NCBI GenBank assembly: GCA_003215635.1
Contig: QCKC01000005.1
Location: 21,739 to 85,738 of the forward strand
DNA: 64,000 nucleotides
Source of the DNA: Prochlorococcus sp. AG-409-J19
GTDB taxonomy: Bacteria; Cyanobacteriota; Cyanobacteriia; PCC-6307; Cyanobiaceae
Direction: 5' to 3'
Positions 1 to 9,622 of the stretch are shown one piece after another. A program made the position numbers and the translations under genes. How positions within the stretch are numbered: position 1 is the stretch's first letter; the number at the start of each line of letters is the position of its first letter. The notes under the pieces are model-generated. The model searched no databases. It was not told the DNA's origin and worked only from the letters and a program-made list of their open reading frames with translations.

Positions 1-1177
1 GAGGAAAATTGTAGTGGTGTATATATGTTTTCTCTGTATTTGGATTTAGATCATCCATCTCTTGGGCGTCGCTAGGTGTTCCTAAAGTGGCAGTTGATAG
101 AACTTGGGTTAGTCCTCTTTGGAAAAGGCCAGATCCATGCACTCTTTTAGGAAGCACACCTGCAGCAGCATCTATTTTACGAACTTCATCCAACTTCCTA
201 CCATCAACTCTCTTACCTTCTTTAATAATTTGCTCACGCATTAGCTTTTTAGTTAAAGCTTTGAAGTTATTGCTTAGAGCCTTGTTGTTTTCAGTAACTT
301 GCTTGCGAACAGAGTTGTCTTCTTTGAGAGATTGAATAGTTGTTGAAGTTTCTTCTTTAATTGTGTCTAGTTTTTGATCTCGTTCGCTTTTTGTTTGATC
401 AAATTGTTTTAGAACTTCCCCAATTGCCTTGCTGCAGTTTTTCTCTAAGTATGCTGAAATCGTATTGTCAACAGATTGCTTCTCTGGTTTTACTTGCTCG
501 ATTTCTAGTTCTTTTAGTATTGATTGTTGTGCTTTGATTAATTCACTAACAGCTTCATAACCAAAATCAACTGCTTCAATAACATCTTGTTCAGTGAGTT
601 GGTTCGCTCCAGCTTCAACCATAACAACACCATCTGGGGTTCCAGCAACAATTAAATCGAGATCCCCTCTTTCAATTTCTCTATAGCTTGGATTTAGGAC
701 GAAATCATCCCCCAGGAGTCCTACCCTCACGGCAGCCATAGGACCTAGAAAGGGGATCTTTGCAAGAAGTGTTGCCATAGATGCGCCTGTAACAGCAAGG
801 ACATCTGCAGGCACCCTTTCGTCAAGGGAGAGACAACTTGCGACTATTTGAATGTCATCCCGCATCCAACTTGGGAAAAGGGGACGCATGGGTCGGTCAA
901 TAAGACGAGCAATGAGAGTTGCTCTTTCTGGCGGCCTTGCTTCTCTTCTCATGAAGCTACCTGGAATTCGTCCAGCGGCGTAAAGCCTTTCCTCGTAATC
1001 GCAAACAAGAGGAAGGAAATCTATCCCTTCTCGCCCTGTTGATTGGGTGGCTGTAACGAGGACTGCGGTATCTCCGCATTCCATCATCACTGATCCTCCG
1101 GCCTGAGGCGCATAACGCCCAGTAGTCAATCGAATCTCCCGACCATCAAAGGAGATCGATTTTGTCTGACCTTGCAC
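1..1177 (-). CDS. pnp: Polyribonucleotide nucleotidyltransferase (PNPase), 5' part; runs off the window edge
   Basis: This is the N-terminal 392 codons of the phosphorolytic 3'-5' exoribonuclease that degrades mRNA. The start is a GTG at 1177 giving [15 protein letters not shown], the usual beginning of cyanobacterial PNPase. The first RNase PH domain is seen ([14 protein letters not shown], then the [10 protein letters not shown] motif), then the all-helical linker and the beginning of the second RNase PH domain ([12 protein letters not shown]). About 330 further residues expected for the family, including the KH and S1 domains, lie outside the window. It follows rpsN on the same strand after 185 bp, whereas many bacteria have rpsO (S15) next to pnp. 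The identity is secure; the start codon is inferred from homology. Confidence 0.95.
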   Translation of the reverse strand, partial: MQGQTKSISFDGREIRLTTGRYAPQAGGSVMMECGDTAVLVTATQSTGREGIDFLPLVCDYEERLYAAGRIPGSFMRREARPPERATLIARLIDRPMRPLFPSWMRDDIQIVASCLSLDERVPADVLAVTGASMATLLAKIPFLGPMAAVRVGLLGDDFVLNPSYREIERGDLDLIVAGTPDGVVMVEAGANQLTEQDVIEAVDFGYEAVSELIKAQQSILKELEIEQVKPEKQSVDNTISAYLEKNCSKAIGEVLKQFDQTKSERDQKLDTIKEETSTTIQSLKEDNSVRKQVTENNKALSNNFKALTKKLMREQIIKEGKRVDGRKLDEVRKIDAAAGVLPKRVHGSGLFQRGLTQVLSTATLGTPSDAQEMDDLNPNTEKTYIHHYNFP

Positions 1178-1227
1178 TTGATTTTTATGGCTTTTTATCT
1201 TGCAGCATTCTTGCATTTAATAGGCAA

Positions 1228-1243
1228 ACTTGCCGCAGCAAGT
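1228..1243 (-). promoter_or_regulatory. Small hairpin in the rpsN-pnp spacer (possible pnp leader structure)
   Basis: ACTTGC and GCAAGT pair around a 4-nt loop about 50 nt upstream of the pnp start codon. There is no U-tract after it on the minus strand, so it does not look like a terminator. In enterobacteria pnp is autoregulated through a leader stem cut by RNase III; whether this short stem plays such a part is speculation. Confidence 0.3.
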
Positions 1244-1362
1244 ATTTCAATCTTTTTTTTAAACGATGGCCATATCGATAAATCGCTGTCTCAGAAAGGC
1301 TTTGTGATTATTATCTTGAAATGTTTTGGTTAGCCATTATTTAATTAATTGCCAAAAAAGTT

Positions 1363-1665
1363 TTACCAGCTTGATTTAACTACTCCTGGTAGTTCACCTT
1401 TGTGAGCTCTTTCCCTTAGTTGATTCCTGCACAGTCCAAAATCACGATATACGCCTCTAGGTTTACCTGTTGCCCAGCAACGGTTTCTCATGCGGCTAGG
1501 AGCGCTATTGCGCGGCAAGGCTTGGATTTTTCTATGAATCTCTAGTCGTTCCATTGGATCTTTAGCGGCATTAAAGGCTGCTAAAAGAGCTGAGCGCTTT
1601 GCTGAGTAGCGCTCTACAAGTTTTTTGCGCTTTACATCGCGCGCGATCATTGACTTTTTTGCCAT
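1363..1665 (-). CDS. rpsN: 30S ribosomal protein S14
   Basis: Encodes 100 residues of the 30S head protein S14. The C-terminal signature [20 protein letters not shown] is typical of the long, zinc-free bacterial and plastid form, since the paired CxxC motifs of the short form are absent. It starts [16 protein letters not shown]. The gene stands alone between rseP (129 bp upstream) and pnp, outside the main ribosomal protein operon, as is common in cyanobacteria. Length matches the family exactly. Confidence 0.97.
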   Translation of the reverse strand: MAKKSMIARDVKRKKLVERYSAKRSALLAAFNAAKDPMERLEIHRKIQALPRNSAPSRMRNRCWATGKPRGVYRDFGLCRNQLRERAHKGELPGVVKSSW

Positions 1666-1794
1666 GCAGCTGTTGCAAAATGGACTAACCGAATGTGAAT
1701 GCTAACTCTTCGCATGACCTAATAGGGTTAACTCGAGTTCTAAAGCTTGAAATATTGTTCTATAAATTTCCCTTAGTCGGATGTTTATTAGTTT

Positions 1795-2877
1795 TTAGCG
1801 ACCGATTAGCTGTCTCACTATTGGTAATTGGCTAGTGTCTTTTACGATCAACACAATGCTAAGACCTACTAACAAAACAAAACCTGATTGAATGAAAGCT
1901 ATTTGTAATCGTTCTGGTACTGGTCGCCCACGAATAACTTCTATTAAGAGCAGAACCATTTGACCTCCGTCCAAAAGGGGTAGAGGTAAAGAGTTTAGGA
2001 CTGCAAGATTTATAGAAATTAATGCTGCAAAGAGAATTACTCCAGAACTACCCTGCTCCGAAAGTTGTGCGCCTATTTCGATAATCTTTACCGGTCCACT
2101 TAATTGTTGAGAAGTAGTAGCAAAATCTGTAAAAAGGCCTTTATAGCCTTCAATTGTTTTGCTCAAAAGATCAGTGAATTGAAGATCAGCTTGATTGAGA
2201 ACTTCGAAAAAATCTGAAGGGGGTCTCATCTCCCCAGTCACATTTGGCTGCAATTGAGCTCCTACTTTGCCGATCCCTTTTTGATTTGTGGGCGAAAGAG
2301 TTAAGGAATTTCTATTGCCCTCTCTGATTAAATCCAATTCCAATTTTTTATTTGGTGAACCTTTTATTGTTTTGACAAGATTTTGAACAGCTTCTTGTCC
2401 GCTCCCTAAATTATTACCATTGATGGTGATAATTCTGTCCCCTGGGATAAGACCAGCTGATTCTGCTGCTTGGCCAGGTTGGATAGTTACAAGTAGGACT
2501 CCAGGCTCTGGCTCGCCAGGCAGTCCAATGAAAGTGTTTTGACCGATAAGTACTATCCAGGCAAGTAAAAGATTTGCAATTACACCTGCTGAGATAACTA
2601 TTGCGCGTTGCCAAATAGGTCTATTCCTTAAAAGGTTTGGGTCGTTTTTAGGAATATCGCTTTCTTCATCTTCGTCTGGGAATGAGACGAAGCCTCCTAA
2701 TGGGATTGCTCTGATGGCATAAGTGACACCATTATTGGTCTTTTTGAATAAAGCTGGTCCAAAGCCAATTGAGAAACCATTGACATGAATTCCTTGACAT
2801 CTTGCTGCAAGGAAATGTCCTGCTTCATGGATGACAATTAATAGTCCTAGAACAGCTAGCGATTCAAGTATGTTCAT
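1795..2877 (-). CDS. rseP: Site-2 intramembrane metalloprotease, RseP family
   Basis: Encodes 360 residues of an inner-membrane zinc protease that cuts transmembrane segments of anti-sigma factors or leftover signal peptides. The zinc motif HEAGH is at residues 17-21 in the first membrane helix. One PDZ domain spans about residues 100-190, and the LDGG motif supplying the third zinc ligand is near residue 302. C-terminal helices end in VRQLIGR. Cyanobacterial members have one PDZ domain, unlike the two of E. coli RseP. It lies 19 bp after serS and is probably cotranscribed. The substrate cannot be told from sequence. Confidence 0.93.
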   Translation of the reverse strand: MNILESLAVLGLLIVIHEAGHFLAARCQGIHVNGFSIGFGPALFKKTNNGVTYAIRAIPLGGFVSFPDEDEESDIPKNDPNLLRNRPIWQRAIVISAGVIANLLLAWIVLIGQNTFIGLPGEPEPGVLLVTIQPGQAAESAGLIPGDRIITINGNNLGSGQEAVQNLVKTIKGSPNKKLELDLIREGNRNSLTLSPTNQKGIGKVGAQLQPNVTGEMRPPSDFFEVLNQADLQFTDLLSKTIEGYKGLFTDFATTSQQLSGPVKIIEIGAQLSEQGSSGVILFAALISINLAVLNSLPLPLLDGGQMVLLLIEVIRGRPVPERLQIAFIQSGFVLLVGLSIVLIVKDTSQLPIVRQLIGR

Positions 2878-2896
2878 TCAAATTTCATTTTTCGGT

Positions 2897-4174
2897 TCAA
2901 TTGGGAGTGAGTACACTTTTCCCAAAATAGGGGATTAGGGCTGTTGGCAATCTGACACTACCGTCGGATTGTTGTCCATTTTCTAGAAGAGCAGCCATTG
3001 TTCTTCCAACTGCCAATCCACTGCCATTAAGAGTGTGCAAGAGAAGTGTGTTTTTTCCTGCTTTGGTTCGTATGGATGCACGTCTAGCTTGAAAATCTCC
3101 ACAAATACTGCAACTTGAGATCTCTCTATAGGTTTTTGCACCAGGAAGCCAAACTTCTAGATCAAAAGTTCTTTGAGCTGAAAAGCCCAGATCTCCAGTG
3201 CATATATCAACAACTCTGTAGGGAAGTTCCAGCTCTTTTAAAACGGCTTCAGCATCAGCTGTTATTTGTTCATGTGCATTTTCTGATTCCTCAGGGTTAA
3301 TGAACCAATACAACTCAACTTTGTTGAATTGATGTAATCGTATGAGCCCTCGAGTATCCCTCCCATAGCTTCCTGCTTCTCTTCGAAAACAAGGACTATA
3401 TGCCACATATTTTAAGGGTAATTTTTCTTTTGGAATTATTTCTTCCCTATGCATTGACGTTACAGGAACTTCAGCTGTGGGAGTTAACCAGAGATCATCC
3501 GCAGCACATTTGAAGCTTTCTTCTGCAAACTTTGGTAATTGACCTGAGCTTGTGAGACTAGTTGTATTAACAAGTACAGGGGGAAGAATTTCTTTATAAC
3601 CCTTTTGAGTATGAAGATCGAGCATAAAGTTTATTAGTGCTCGTTCGAGTTTTGCCCCTTGATCTATAAGAGTTACAAAACGGCTTTGTGCAATTTTGAC
3701 GGAACGCTCAATATCGATAAGACCTAAGTAGTCTGCAATCTCCCAATGTTCTTTTAGGCCATCTTCTTTGCGTGTTATTCCCCAAACCCGTATTTCCTGA
3801 TTGCAAGTTTCATCTTTCCCCTCAGGACATTTAGAAGATGGCAGGTTTGGAAGCTTTAGTAATTCATTTTTCAATTGCATTGAAAGTATTTTTTCTTCTT
3901 CCTCTAATTTTGAGACTTTTTGCTTTATGAGGTTTCCTTGCTCTCTGAGGTTTTTGATCTCTGAGCTGTTTGGATCTTGACCAGTTTGTATGAGCTTCCC
4001 AACGGCTTTCCCTATAAGGTTGCCTTCAGTCTGGAGACTAGTTCTTTGTTCATGGAGATTACGTTGCCTTTGTGCATCTCTTTGTAAGGCTGTGATATCA
4101 AGTTGAAATCCGCGTCGACTCAATTGATGAGTAATGACAGTTGGATTTTCACGCACTAGACGGAGATCAAGCAC
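2897..4174 (-). CDS. serS: Seryl-tRNA synthetase
   Basis: Encodes a 425-residue class II aminoacyl-tRNA synthetase that charges tRNA-Ser (and tRNA-Sec where present). The N-terminal long coiled-coil arm that grips the tRNA variable loop covers roughly residues 30-110. Motif 2 appears as FRREAGSYGRDTRGLIRLHQ and motif 3 as NGSGLAVGRTMAALLEN. The start is GTG (MLDLRLVRENP), a typical N-terminus. It sits between the ycf46-like ATPase gene (108 bp gap) and rseP (19 bp gap) on the same strand. Length is normal. Confidence 0.97.
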   Translation of the reverse strand: MLDLRLVRENPTVITHQLSRRGFQLDITALQRDAQRQRNLHEQRTSLQTEGNLIGKAVGKLIQTGQDPNSSEIKNLREQGNLIKQKVSKLEEEEKILSMQLKNELLKLPNLPSSKCPEGKDETCNQEIRVWGITRKEDGLKEHWEIADYLGLIDIERSVKIAQSRFVTLIDQGAKLERALINFMLDLHTQKGYKEILPPVLVNTTSLTSSGQLPKFAEESFKCAADDLWLTPTAEVPVTSMHREEIIPKEKLPLKYVAYSPCFRREAGSYGRDTRGLIRLHQFNKVELYWFINPEESENAHEQITADAEAVLKELELPYRVVDICTGDLGFSAQRTFDLEVWLPGAKTYREISSCSICGDFQARRASIRTKAGKNTLLLHTLNGSGLAVGRTMAALLENGQQSDGSVRLPTALIPYFGKSVLTPN

Positions 4175-4282
4175 GAGGGTTACGACTCCAGGATTTGCAG
4201 CCTAATTGTTTTGGCCATTTCATTTTGTTTAAGTTGTTCTTCCCATAAAAAAAATTTAGATGAATTTCTTGAAAGAAGAAGT

Positions 4283-5764
4283 TTATTTTTTAAAAACTAC
4301 TGAAGCTGGTCTTGCTCTTCCCGTTGATGCCCATTGCTTAAGGGAATCTAGTTGCTCCCGCGCAGTTCTTGAAAGAGGTACAAGTTGTGTTGCTGCCAAG
4401 ATTAGATCTGTCTCTTGAAGCTCCCGTCTTTCGGCAAAGGCAAGATGCATAGCTTCTATTACTGTTTGTTCAAGCTCTGCACCAGAAAATCCCTCCGTTC
4501 TATCTATAACTGAATTAAGAGGAATAGATAAATTTGGTCGTCTTTGCCTAATGTGTAGCTCGATAATTCTAAACCTTTCTTCAATAGTTGGGAGATCAAG
4601 TAGAAAAATTTCGTCGAATCTACCTTTCCGAAGCAATTCCCCTGGGAGCCTTTCAACGCCATTTGCAGTTGCAACAACAAATACAGCGGAAGTTTTTTCG
4701 GCCATCCATGTCAAAACATTTGCCAAGACTCTTTGACTGGTTCCACCATCACTTCTTGCATCACCACCAAACCCCTTATCTATTTCATCTATCCAAAGTA
4801 CACATGGAGCCATTGCCTCAGCTCTTTGAATTGTTTCTCTGGTTCTAGCTTCACTGGCTCCTACTAACCCTGCAAAGAGACGCCCAACATCTAATCTAAG
4901 TAATGGCATTGACCAGCTTTGTGATATAGCTTTTGCGGTTAAGGATTTTCCTGTGCCTTGAGGTCCAACTAGCAATACGCCTCTGGGTAGTGGTAATCCA
5001 AAATCTCTGGCTTCGTCAGAAAAGGCTTGATGCCGTTGGGCAAGCCAGGATTTGAGTGCATCAAGACCCCCTATATCAGAAGGCTTTGCATTAGTTACGC
5101 AAAATTCCAGGACTTCACTACGTGCAATGGATTGACGTTTTTCTTCCAATACTTCAGAGAGATCTTCTCGGCCAAGTTTTCCTCTTTGGGCCAAAGCTCT
5201 TGCTGCGACTTGCCTAACTCGAATTTCACTTAAACCACTACAAGCATGAGTAAGTTCCTCAAGAACATCACTTTCCAATGGGCAGTTGCTTTTCTGTGCA
5301 ATATTTTGGAGGAGGTTTTTTATTTCTGGTTCTTGAGGAAGTGGTAAATCAAGGATGGTCAGTGTGTCGTCTAGATCATTTGGAGGTATCCAAGGACCTG
5401 AACAAAGGACAATAGTATGAGGTTTATGTCTTAAATCTCCTGATAAGTTTCTGAGAATTCTTGATATGCCAGGGTCTTCACAAAAACGATGAAAATCTTT
5501 TAGTAACAATATTGTTGGAATTTTTCCATCTAGTTTTTGTAGCCATTCGAGTACTGCAATTGGTTGCCTAGCTCCTAACCCTTCCGAGTTGATAAGTCCT
5601 TTTAGTCCTTGGATATAGTCCCAACTAGTCAATTGTCTTGGTAATAGTCTTTGGGCCGCTTGTTGAAGCAAAACCTCTACCCTTTCTTCTTCTCCACTTC
5701 TGATCCATATCAAGGGTGTCCTTGCACGAATCAGGAGATCAAGATGTTGTTCCCAGCTTTTCAT
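4283..5764 (-). CDS. ycf46: AAA+ ATPase of the Ycf46 family
   Basis: Encodes 493 residues. The N-terminal half resembles the NTPase-like module of plastid Ycf46, and a classical AAA domain follows with Walker A GPQGTGKS at residues 267-274, Walker B LWIDEIDK near 323-330, and a second-region-of-homology arginine segment (LLRKGRFDEIF). These motifs predict an active ATPase of the FtsH/p97 type without a protease domain. In cyanobacteria Ycf46 has been linked to carbon utilisation and photosynthesis, but its molecular role is poorly known. The ATG overlaps the stop of the DUF177 gene by 4 nt, which suggests translational coupling. Confidence 0.88.
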   Translation of the reverse strand: MKSWEQHLDLLIRARTPLIWIRSGEEERVEVLLQQAAQRLLPRQLTSWDYIQGLKGLINSEGLGARQPIAVLEWLQKLDGKIPTILLLKDFHRFCEDPGISRILRNLSGDLRHKPHTIVLCSGPWIPPNDLDDTLTILDLPLPQEPEIKNLLQNIAQKSNCPLESDVLEELTHACSGLSEIRVRQVAARALAQRGKLGREDLSEVLEEKRQSIARSEVLEFCVTNAKPSDIGGLDALKSWLAQRHQAFSDEARDFGLPLPRGVLLVGPQGTGKSLTAKAISQSWSMPLLRLDVGRLFAGLVGASEARTRETIQRAEAMAPCVLWIDEIDKGFGGDARSDGGTSQRVLANVLTWMAEKTSAVFVVATANGVERLPGELLRKGRFDEIFLLDLPTIEERFRIIELHIRQRRPNLSIPLNSVIDRTEGFSGAELEQTVIEAMHLAFAERRELQETDLILAATQLVPLSRTAREQLDSLKQWASTGRARPASVVFKK

Positions 5765-6288
5765 AAATTGCGTATTTCATTCAGTTTATTCCATCTAGGA
5801 TCAATATTATTCTTTTCTGTTTTTAATTTATTTAGATCATTGTACTTGCTCGAATATGCCTCTAAGCATTCATTGCTGCATGATTTGGAAATCGGTATGT
5901 TGAGGCTTAGTTGCTCAAAGATCCAACGTTCAGGTTCGAAATTTGCATAAGGATCGATCGATTCTACAAATGAATCTATTTCTCTTGACTTTCTATCTTC
6001 TCTCCTTTGACGGTTGTTGTTTTCGTTTTCATTTAAAGAAATAATCTCTTCACAATTGAAATCCAAGTTTGTTTTGAAATCACAAAGACATCTATCGCAT
6101 CTAAGAATTACCAGAGTATAGGCCTTCCCTTTTACTAATAAGAAGTTGCCTTTATGTTCTGCTGAAACTTCTCCTTTCACTGGAGTTAATGATTCCAGGT
6201 CATCAAGAAAACCATCTATTATCCACCTTTTAGCCCCTAAATGTGCCTTTAATTGAGATAACGGGACCGGTTGAAGTCCGGGTATCAT
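5761..6288 (-). CDS. YceD/DUF177 family protein
   Basis: Encodes 175 residues with the DUF177 hallmark [10 protein letters not shown] (CxxC) around residues 83-92 and a second cysteine pair (CSNEC) near residue 137, a likely metal-binding arrangement. In most bacteria, and in plants, DUF177/YceD proteins are tied to 23S rRNA accumulation and usually sit next to rpmF (L32). Here the gene is instead between yidC and the ycf46-like gene, overlapping each by 4 nt. The C-terminus is lysine- and asparagine-rich. Family assignment is good; a role in rRNA metabolism is inferred from relatives. Confidence 0.82.
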   Translation of the reverse strand: MIPGLQPVPLSQLKAHLGAKRWIIDGFLDDLESLTPVKGEVSAEHKGNFLLVKGKAYTLVILRCDRCLCDFKTNLDFNCEEIISLNENENNNRQRREDRKSREIDSFVESIDPYANFEPERWIFEQLSLNIPISKSCSNECLEAYSSKYNDLNKLKTEKNNIDPRWNKLNEIRNL

Positions 6289-7424
6289 TTCCCACTTTTG
6301 GGTTCAAATGGAAGTCGATCTGAGCCGCCGATAGTTGCAGTAGCTAATCCGGGTTGTTTTTGTGCTTTTTGGTCATCAAGGATCTTTTGCAGATTTTCTG
6401 GGAGAGCTTCTTGAGAAAGCAAGAAGGTTTGTAAGGCCTGGAATATATTTGCGATCACCATGTAAAGAAGTACTCCTGCAGGAAGAGGGAAGAAGAGAAA
6501 CATCCCTGTAATCATTATTGGAGTGATCTTGTTTGCAGTTGATTGCTGGGGATTGGCTGGCATCCCTCTACCCGAGAGGGCCTGAGAAGCTAATAGCGTT
6601 AATCCAAAACCTCCTACGAGGATTGCAATATCCCAATTAATAGCTCCATCTACATAAAACCCCACTTGTCCTAGTGCTTTGATGAATAGAAAACCACTTT
6701 TTGCAGCTAGTCCTGGAATCCTGGCTTCAATGGTGGCATCGCCAGCTGTAATGGCTTTTACATTTCCATCATTGGATACTTGAACAATGTCATCTCCTTT
6801 GGTGACTTTCCATTGTGGTTTGAATCTTTTGCCCTCCTCGAATTGAGCAAGGACATTGTCAAAAGATTCGCCTTTTAAAGTTTGAAGATTGATTTGAACG
6901 TTTTCTCCGGTTCCGATTTTTGTGCCTCCTGGCAAAGATGCGATAACTGGGACATGATCATTTTCGGTAACGAAGATGGAGTGCCGAGCGCTTGTGAAAG
7001 GTTTTGGTTCGATTGCAGCGATTTGATCAGCAGGAAGAACTTTTAGGTTGACTAGATATGGAACATCCGCAAATGGGGACCCTCTAAGAGTCGCAAATAA
7101 TGCAAAAAGTATCGGCATTTGGACTAATAAAGGAAGGCATCCAGAAAGAGGACTGCCAAATTCCCTCATTAGATTGCCAAGCTCCTCCTGTTGTTTTTGA
7201 GGGTCATTTGCATATCTGGATTTAATTTCAGCCTGACGCTTTTGCATTACAGGTTGAGCTATTCGCATTCTTCGAGCACTGCGAATAGAACCAGCACTTA
7301 ATGGAAACAGAGCAATCCTTATTACCACTGTCAATGCAACAATGGCTAGCCCATAGCTGGGCACTAATCCATAGAAGAAATCTAGTATTGGGATTAGTAG
7401 ATTGTCGGAGATGTATCCGATCAC
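6285..7424 (-). CDS. yidC: Membrane protein insertase YidC/Oxa1/Alb3
   Basis: Encodes 379 residues of the insertase that places membrane proteins into thylakoid and plasma membranes. The conserved core arginine lies in the first helices ([20 protein letters not shown], residues 31-50), followed by the cytoplasmic coiled hairpin and [16 protein letters not shown]. Between the second and third core helices there is an insertion of about 110 residues (roughly 140-250) containing a stretch that looks like a bacterial Ig-like (Big_2) strand pair, [19 protein letters not shown]. It belongs to the rpmH-rnpA-yidC cluster that is conserved across bacteria. Confidence 0.93.
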   Translation of the reverse strand: MIGYISDNLLIPILDFFYGLVPSYGLAIVALTVVIRIALFPLSAGSIRSARRMRIAQPVMQKRQAEIKSRYANDPQKQQEELGNLMREFGSPLSGCLPLLVQMPILFALFATLRGSPFADVPYLVNLKVLPADQIAAIEPKPFTSARHSIFVTENDHVPVIASLPGGTKIGTGENVQINLQTLKGESFDNVLAQFEEGKRFKPQWKVTKGDDIVQVSNDGNVKAITAGDATIEARIPGLAAKSGFLFIKALGQVGFYVDGAINWDIAILVGGFGLTLLASQALSGRGMPANPQQSTANKITPIMITGMFLFFPLPAGVLLYMVIANIFQALQTFLLSQEALPENLQKILDDQKAQKQPGLATATIGGSDRLPFEPKSGK

Positions 7425-7507
7425 GAGTTCTCTCTCTGGGTGAGGTTGAATTTAAGGATAGTTTGCAACAGAATTACTTCCTTTGTCGTTAAGTGTGAGG
7501 GATTTGT

Positions 7508-7918
7508 TTAAGCAGCAAAACCTTTCATATCCTGAGCGGTGTTGCTCAGCCCTGTTTTAGTGGCTATGCGTTCAAGAATGTATTTCTCAGCCTCTCTGAA
7601 GTTAGGCAAAGAACGCATCTCGATTTTTGATCCGTCTCGCGTTACAAGAACCATATCTCCCCACCCCCCAAAGCCTCTTGGTATTGATCTCACTTCCACG
7701 ATTTGACTATACGAAACTTGACTTTTTTCTTTCCCGAGCCAGCCACCAGTTACCGAAATCCTTTTGTTAGTAATTTGAAAACGAAGCCAAAGGGCTCTTA
7801 CAACAGCTCCAAAGGTAAAAGGGATGCCAATAATAGTTAGACCTGCTAAGAGATTAAGAATTAGATCGCCTTTGGCGGGCCCTCCTTCGAAAAAAACGTT
7901 TTCTGATTGTGAGATCAT
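7508..7918 (-). CDS. PH domain-containing small membrane protein (DUF304/bPH2-like)
   Basis: Encodes 136 residues: a short N-terminal segment, a hydrophobic stretch of two closely spaced membrane segments (about residues 18-45), then a bacterial PH-like beta domain (TNKRISVTGGWLGKEKSQV ... IVEVRSIPRGFGGWGDMVL). Such proteins sit between rnpA and yidC in many cyanobacteria. The start codon overlaps the rnpA stop by 4 nt, so coupled translation is likely. Its function is unknown; the position suggests a link to membrane insertion or ribosome/RNase P biogenesis, which is inference. Confidence 0.8.
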   Translation of the reverse strand: MISQSENVFFEGGPAKGDLILNLLAGLTIIGIPFTFGAVVRALWLRFQITNKRISVTGGWLGKEKSQVSYSQIVEVRSIPRGFGGWGDMVLVTRDGSKIEMRSLPNFREAEKYILERIATKTGLSNTAQDMKGFAA

Positions 7919-8301
7919 GGGAAGAATCCAGCTTTAACAAGTAATTTGTCGCAGTCTTCAAGGAGAGGTTGAATGTCCTGATTTGAAGAATAAGGCTTGA
8001 GGCTAATCAGGAACCAGCGAGTTGGATTTGTAGTTGAGTTTAATAATCGATTCTTGAGGTGATGGTGCAGTCTTCTGCGTATTTGATTCCGAACAACGGC
8101 CCTTTTGCTGACCTTTTTGCTAATAGATACAGCAAATTTTGTTGTATTGCTTTGAAACTTCCTCTTAAGAGGCCTTAGTAGTTGAGGTTTAGCCTCAACT
8201 ACTCTAATGATCATTGTATTGCCATGATGCTTTAGGCCATATTTAATAAGGTGCTCGAAAGTTTTGTGACCTTTCAAACGCATTGAGATGGGCAAAACCA
8301 T
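7915..8301 (-). CDS. rnpA: Ribonuclease P protein component
   Basis: Encodes 128 residues of the basic protein subunit of RNase P, which matures tRNA 5' ends. The RNR signature is recognisable as KKVSKRAVVRNQIRRRLHHH in the central helix. The N-terminus MVLPISMRLKGHKTFEHLIK is typical; an alternative start is the methionine at residue 7 (MRLKGHKTF). It lies directly downstream of rpmH, the universal bacterial arrangement. The protein is divergent, as usual for this family, but context and motif make it secure. Confidence 0.94.
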   Translation of the reverse strand: MVLPISMRLKGHKTFEHLIKYGLKHHGNTMIIRVVEAKPQLLRPLKRKFQSNTTKFAVSISKKVSKRAVVRNQIRRRLHHHLKNRLLNSTTNPTRWFLISLKPYSSNQDIQPLLEDCDKLLVKAGFFP

Positions 8302-8365
8302 ATAAGGGATGCCGAAAAATCAGATGAATATGATCTGGCTGAATTTTTAGAATTCAGCTTGGCAA

Positions 8366-8503
8366 TTAAACAGAGAGACGAGAACGTCCTCTTTTCCTGC
8401 GGCTTCTGATAACACGCCTGCCAGTCCATGTCCTCATGCGGACACGAAATCCCGAGACTCTTTTCCTTTTCCTACTAGTTCCACCCAGAGTCCTTTTGGT
8501 CAT
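8366..8503 (-). CDS. rpmH: 50S ribosomal protein L34
   Basis: Encodes 45 residues beginning [20 protein letters not shown] and continuing [20 protein letters not shown], the classic arginine- and lysine-rich L34 sequence. The reading frame is uninterrupted from the ATG at 8503 to the TAA at 8366-8368. It heads the rpmH-rnpA-PH protein-yidC cluster, 64 bp upstream of rnpA. The only gene of this size here supported by unmistakable sequence identity. Confidence 0.97.
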   Translation of the reverse strand: MTKRTLGGTSRKRKRVSGFRVRMRTWTGRRVIRSRRKRGRSRLSV

Positions 8504-8549
8504 CGTTTTGGGAAATTTTTAGTTTTCTTTGATTGGTTAATTTATCAGT

Positions 8550-9128
8550 TCAGTCGATATCGATGGTCCAACTACCTATATATCTGGTTGTTGGGATGTC
8601 TCCAGGCGATTGAGCCATTGCATTGAATTGATACATTCCTGTTTTGCCAGGGTTGAAGATTTTCATCACTACGGCATAGCTTCCCTCAGCGGGGATTGGC
8701 CTTTCAGGAAATACTTCGATTGCTTTTTGATTATTCGTTACTGCAAAAACAGCTGGAATTTTTTGAATACATTCTGTTTTCGAAAGCATTCCTCCAACAT
8801 TTACTTTGCATAGATTGAGCTTTTTGGTCTTTATTTTGGCGTTAAAGTGATCAGGGATAGTAATATTCAGCTTTAGGATTGATGTTCTCCTATCCCTAGG
8901 CTTGAGAACAAGGTAGTAGGTCGATCTTGCGCGTTTATTAGAGGACCCTTGCCAATAATATAGTTTTTTATAGCCCGTTGAATTGTCCCAACGAAACTCA
9001 AGCATTGCTGGAGTTGCATGAGCTTCTTTGGTCCAGATTGTGTTAATGGGTAGGGTGATGCAGGTTATCCCAGCTATAACACTTAATGCGGAAAGACTAG
9101 TTGATTGGAATTTTTGAAATGGATTCAT
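8550..9128 (-). CDS. Secreted DUF2808 family protein
   Basis: From the ATG at 9128 the protein has 192 residues. It begins MNPFQKF, has a hydrophobic signal peptide and a likely cleavage after AHA (then TPAMLEFRWD). The mature part is beta-rich with the DUF2808 pattern (STYYLVLKPRDRR, then FNPGKTGMYQFNA). An upstream in-frame ATG at 9227 overlaps the aroH stop by 4 nt and would add 33 polar residues before the signal peptide; I prefer the later start because it leaves a normal signal sequence. DUF2808 is found mainly in cyanobacteria and its function is unknown. Confidence 0.75.
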   Translation of the reverse strand: MNPFQKFQSTSLSALSVIAGITCITLPINTIWTKEAHATPAMLEFRWDNSTGYKKLYYWQGSSNKRARSTYYLVLKPRDRRTSILKLNITIPDHFNAKIKTKKLNLCKVNVGGMLSKTECIQKIPAVFAVTNNQKAIEVFPERPIPAEGSYAVVMKIFNPGKTGMYQFNAMAQSPGDIPTTRYIGSWTIDID

Positions 9129-9223
9129 AATTTTGTTGACCCGCCTTGAGTTTAAGGAAAGTAACCGGTTTTCTCCTCTATTGGATTTGTGAATAGAGGA
9201 AGTTTGGGCCGGATTTTTATTTC

Positions 9224-9619
9224 TCATTGTAGTAAAGATCTGTCAGGTCTTAATAACGCTGCTTTTTGAAGATAAGGGTGCTGAGGAGAGTGATCAGATG
9301 ATATCCAAGCCACTACAAGGATTCTTATGCAGAGTGTTAAATCTCCTTCCACAGCCATTTGCTGGCAGTCCAAAAGGGCAATGTTTTCCCAACCTTTTTG
9401 GCATCTAGCTATGGCCGCAGGGAAACAAGCATTGATATCAGATGTAACTGAAAAAGTTACTGAAACAATATCTGGAGGCGTCAGATGATTCCTTTTAACT
9501 AATTCAGATACCAACTCTTTTACTGCTGCTTCGATAGAAGCAGCAGTATTAGCCTCACATGTGGTTGCACCTCTTAATCCCCTAAGGACCAGCTTTTCAT
9601 TTTCATTTCTGATAGCCAT
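9224..9619 (-). CDS. aroH: Chorismate mutase, AroH type
   Basis: Encodes 131 residues of the small trimeric chorismate mutase that turns chorismate into prephenate for phenylalanine and tyrosine synthesis. The N-terminal RGLRGATTCEANT carries the substrate-binding arginine, and LLDCQQMAVEGDLTLCIRIL holds the central Cys/Arg region of the active site. It resembles Bacillus AroH rather than the helical AroQ type. It lies 3 bp downstream of the sppA-like gene and overlaps the possible long form of the DUF2808 gene. Confidence 0.92.
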   Translation of the reverse strand: MAIRNENEKLVLRGLRGATTCEANTAASIEAAVKELVSELVKRNHLTPPDIVSVTFSVTSDINACFPAAIARCQKGWENIALLDCQQMAVEGDLTLCIRILVVAWISSDHSPQHPYLQKAALLRPDRSLLQ

Positions 9620-9622
9620 CTG

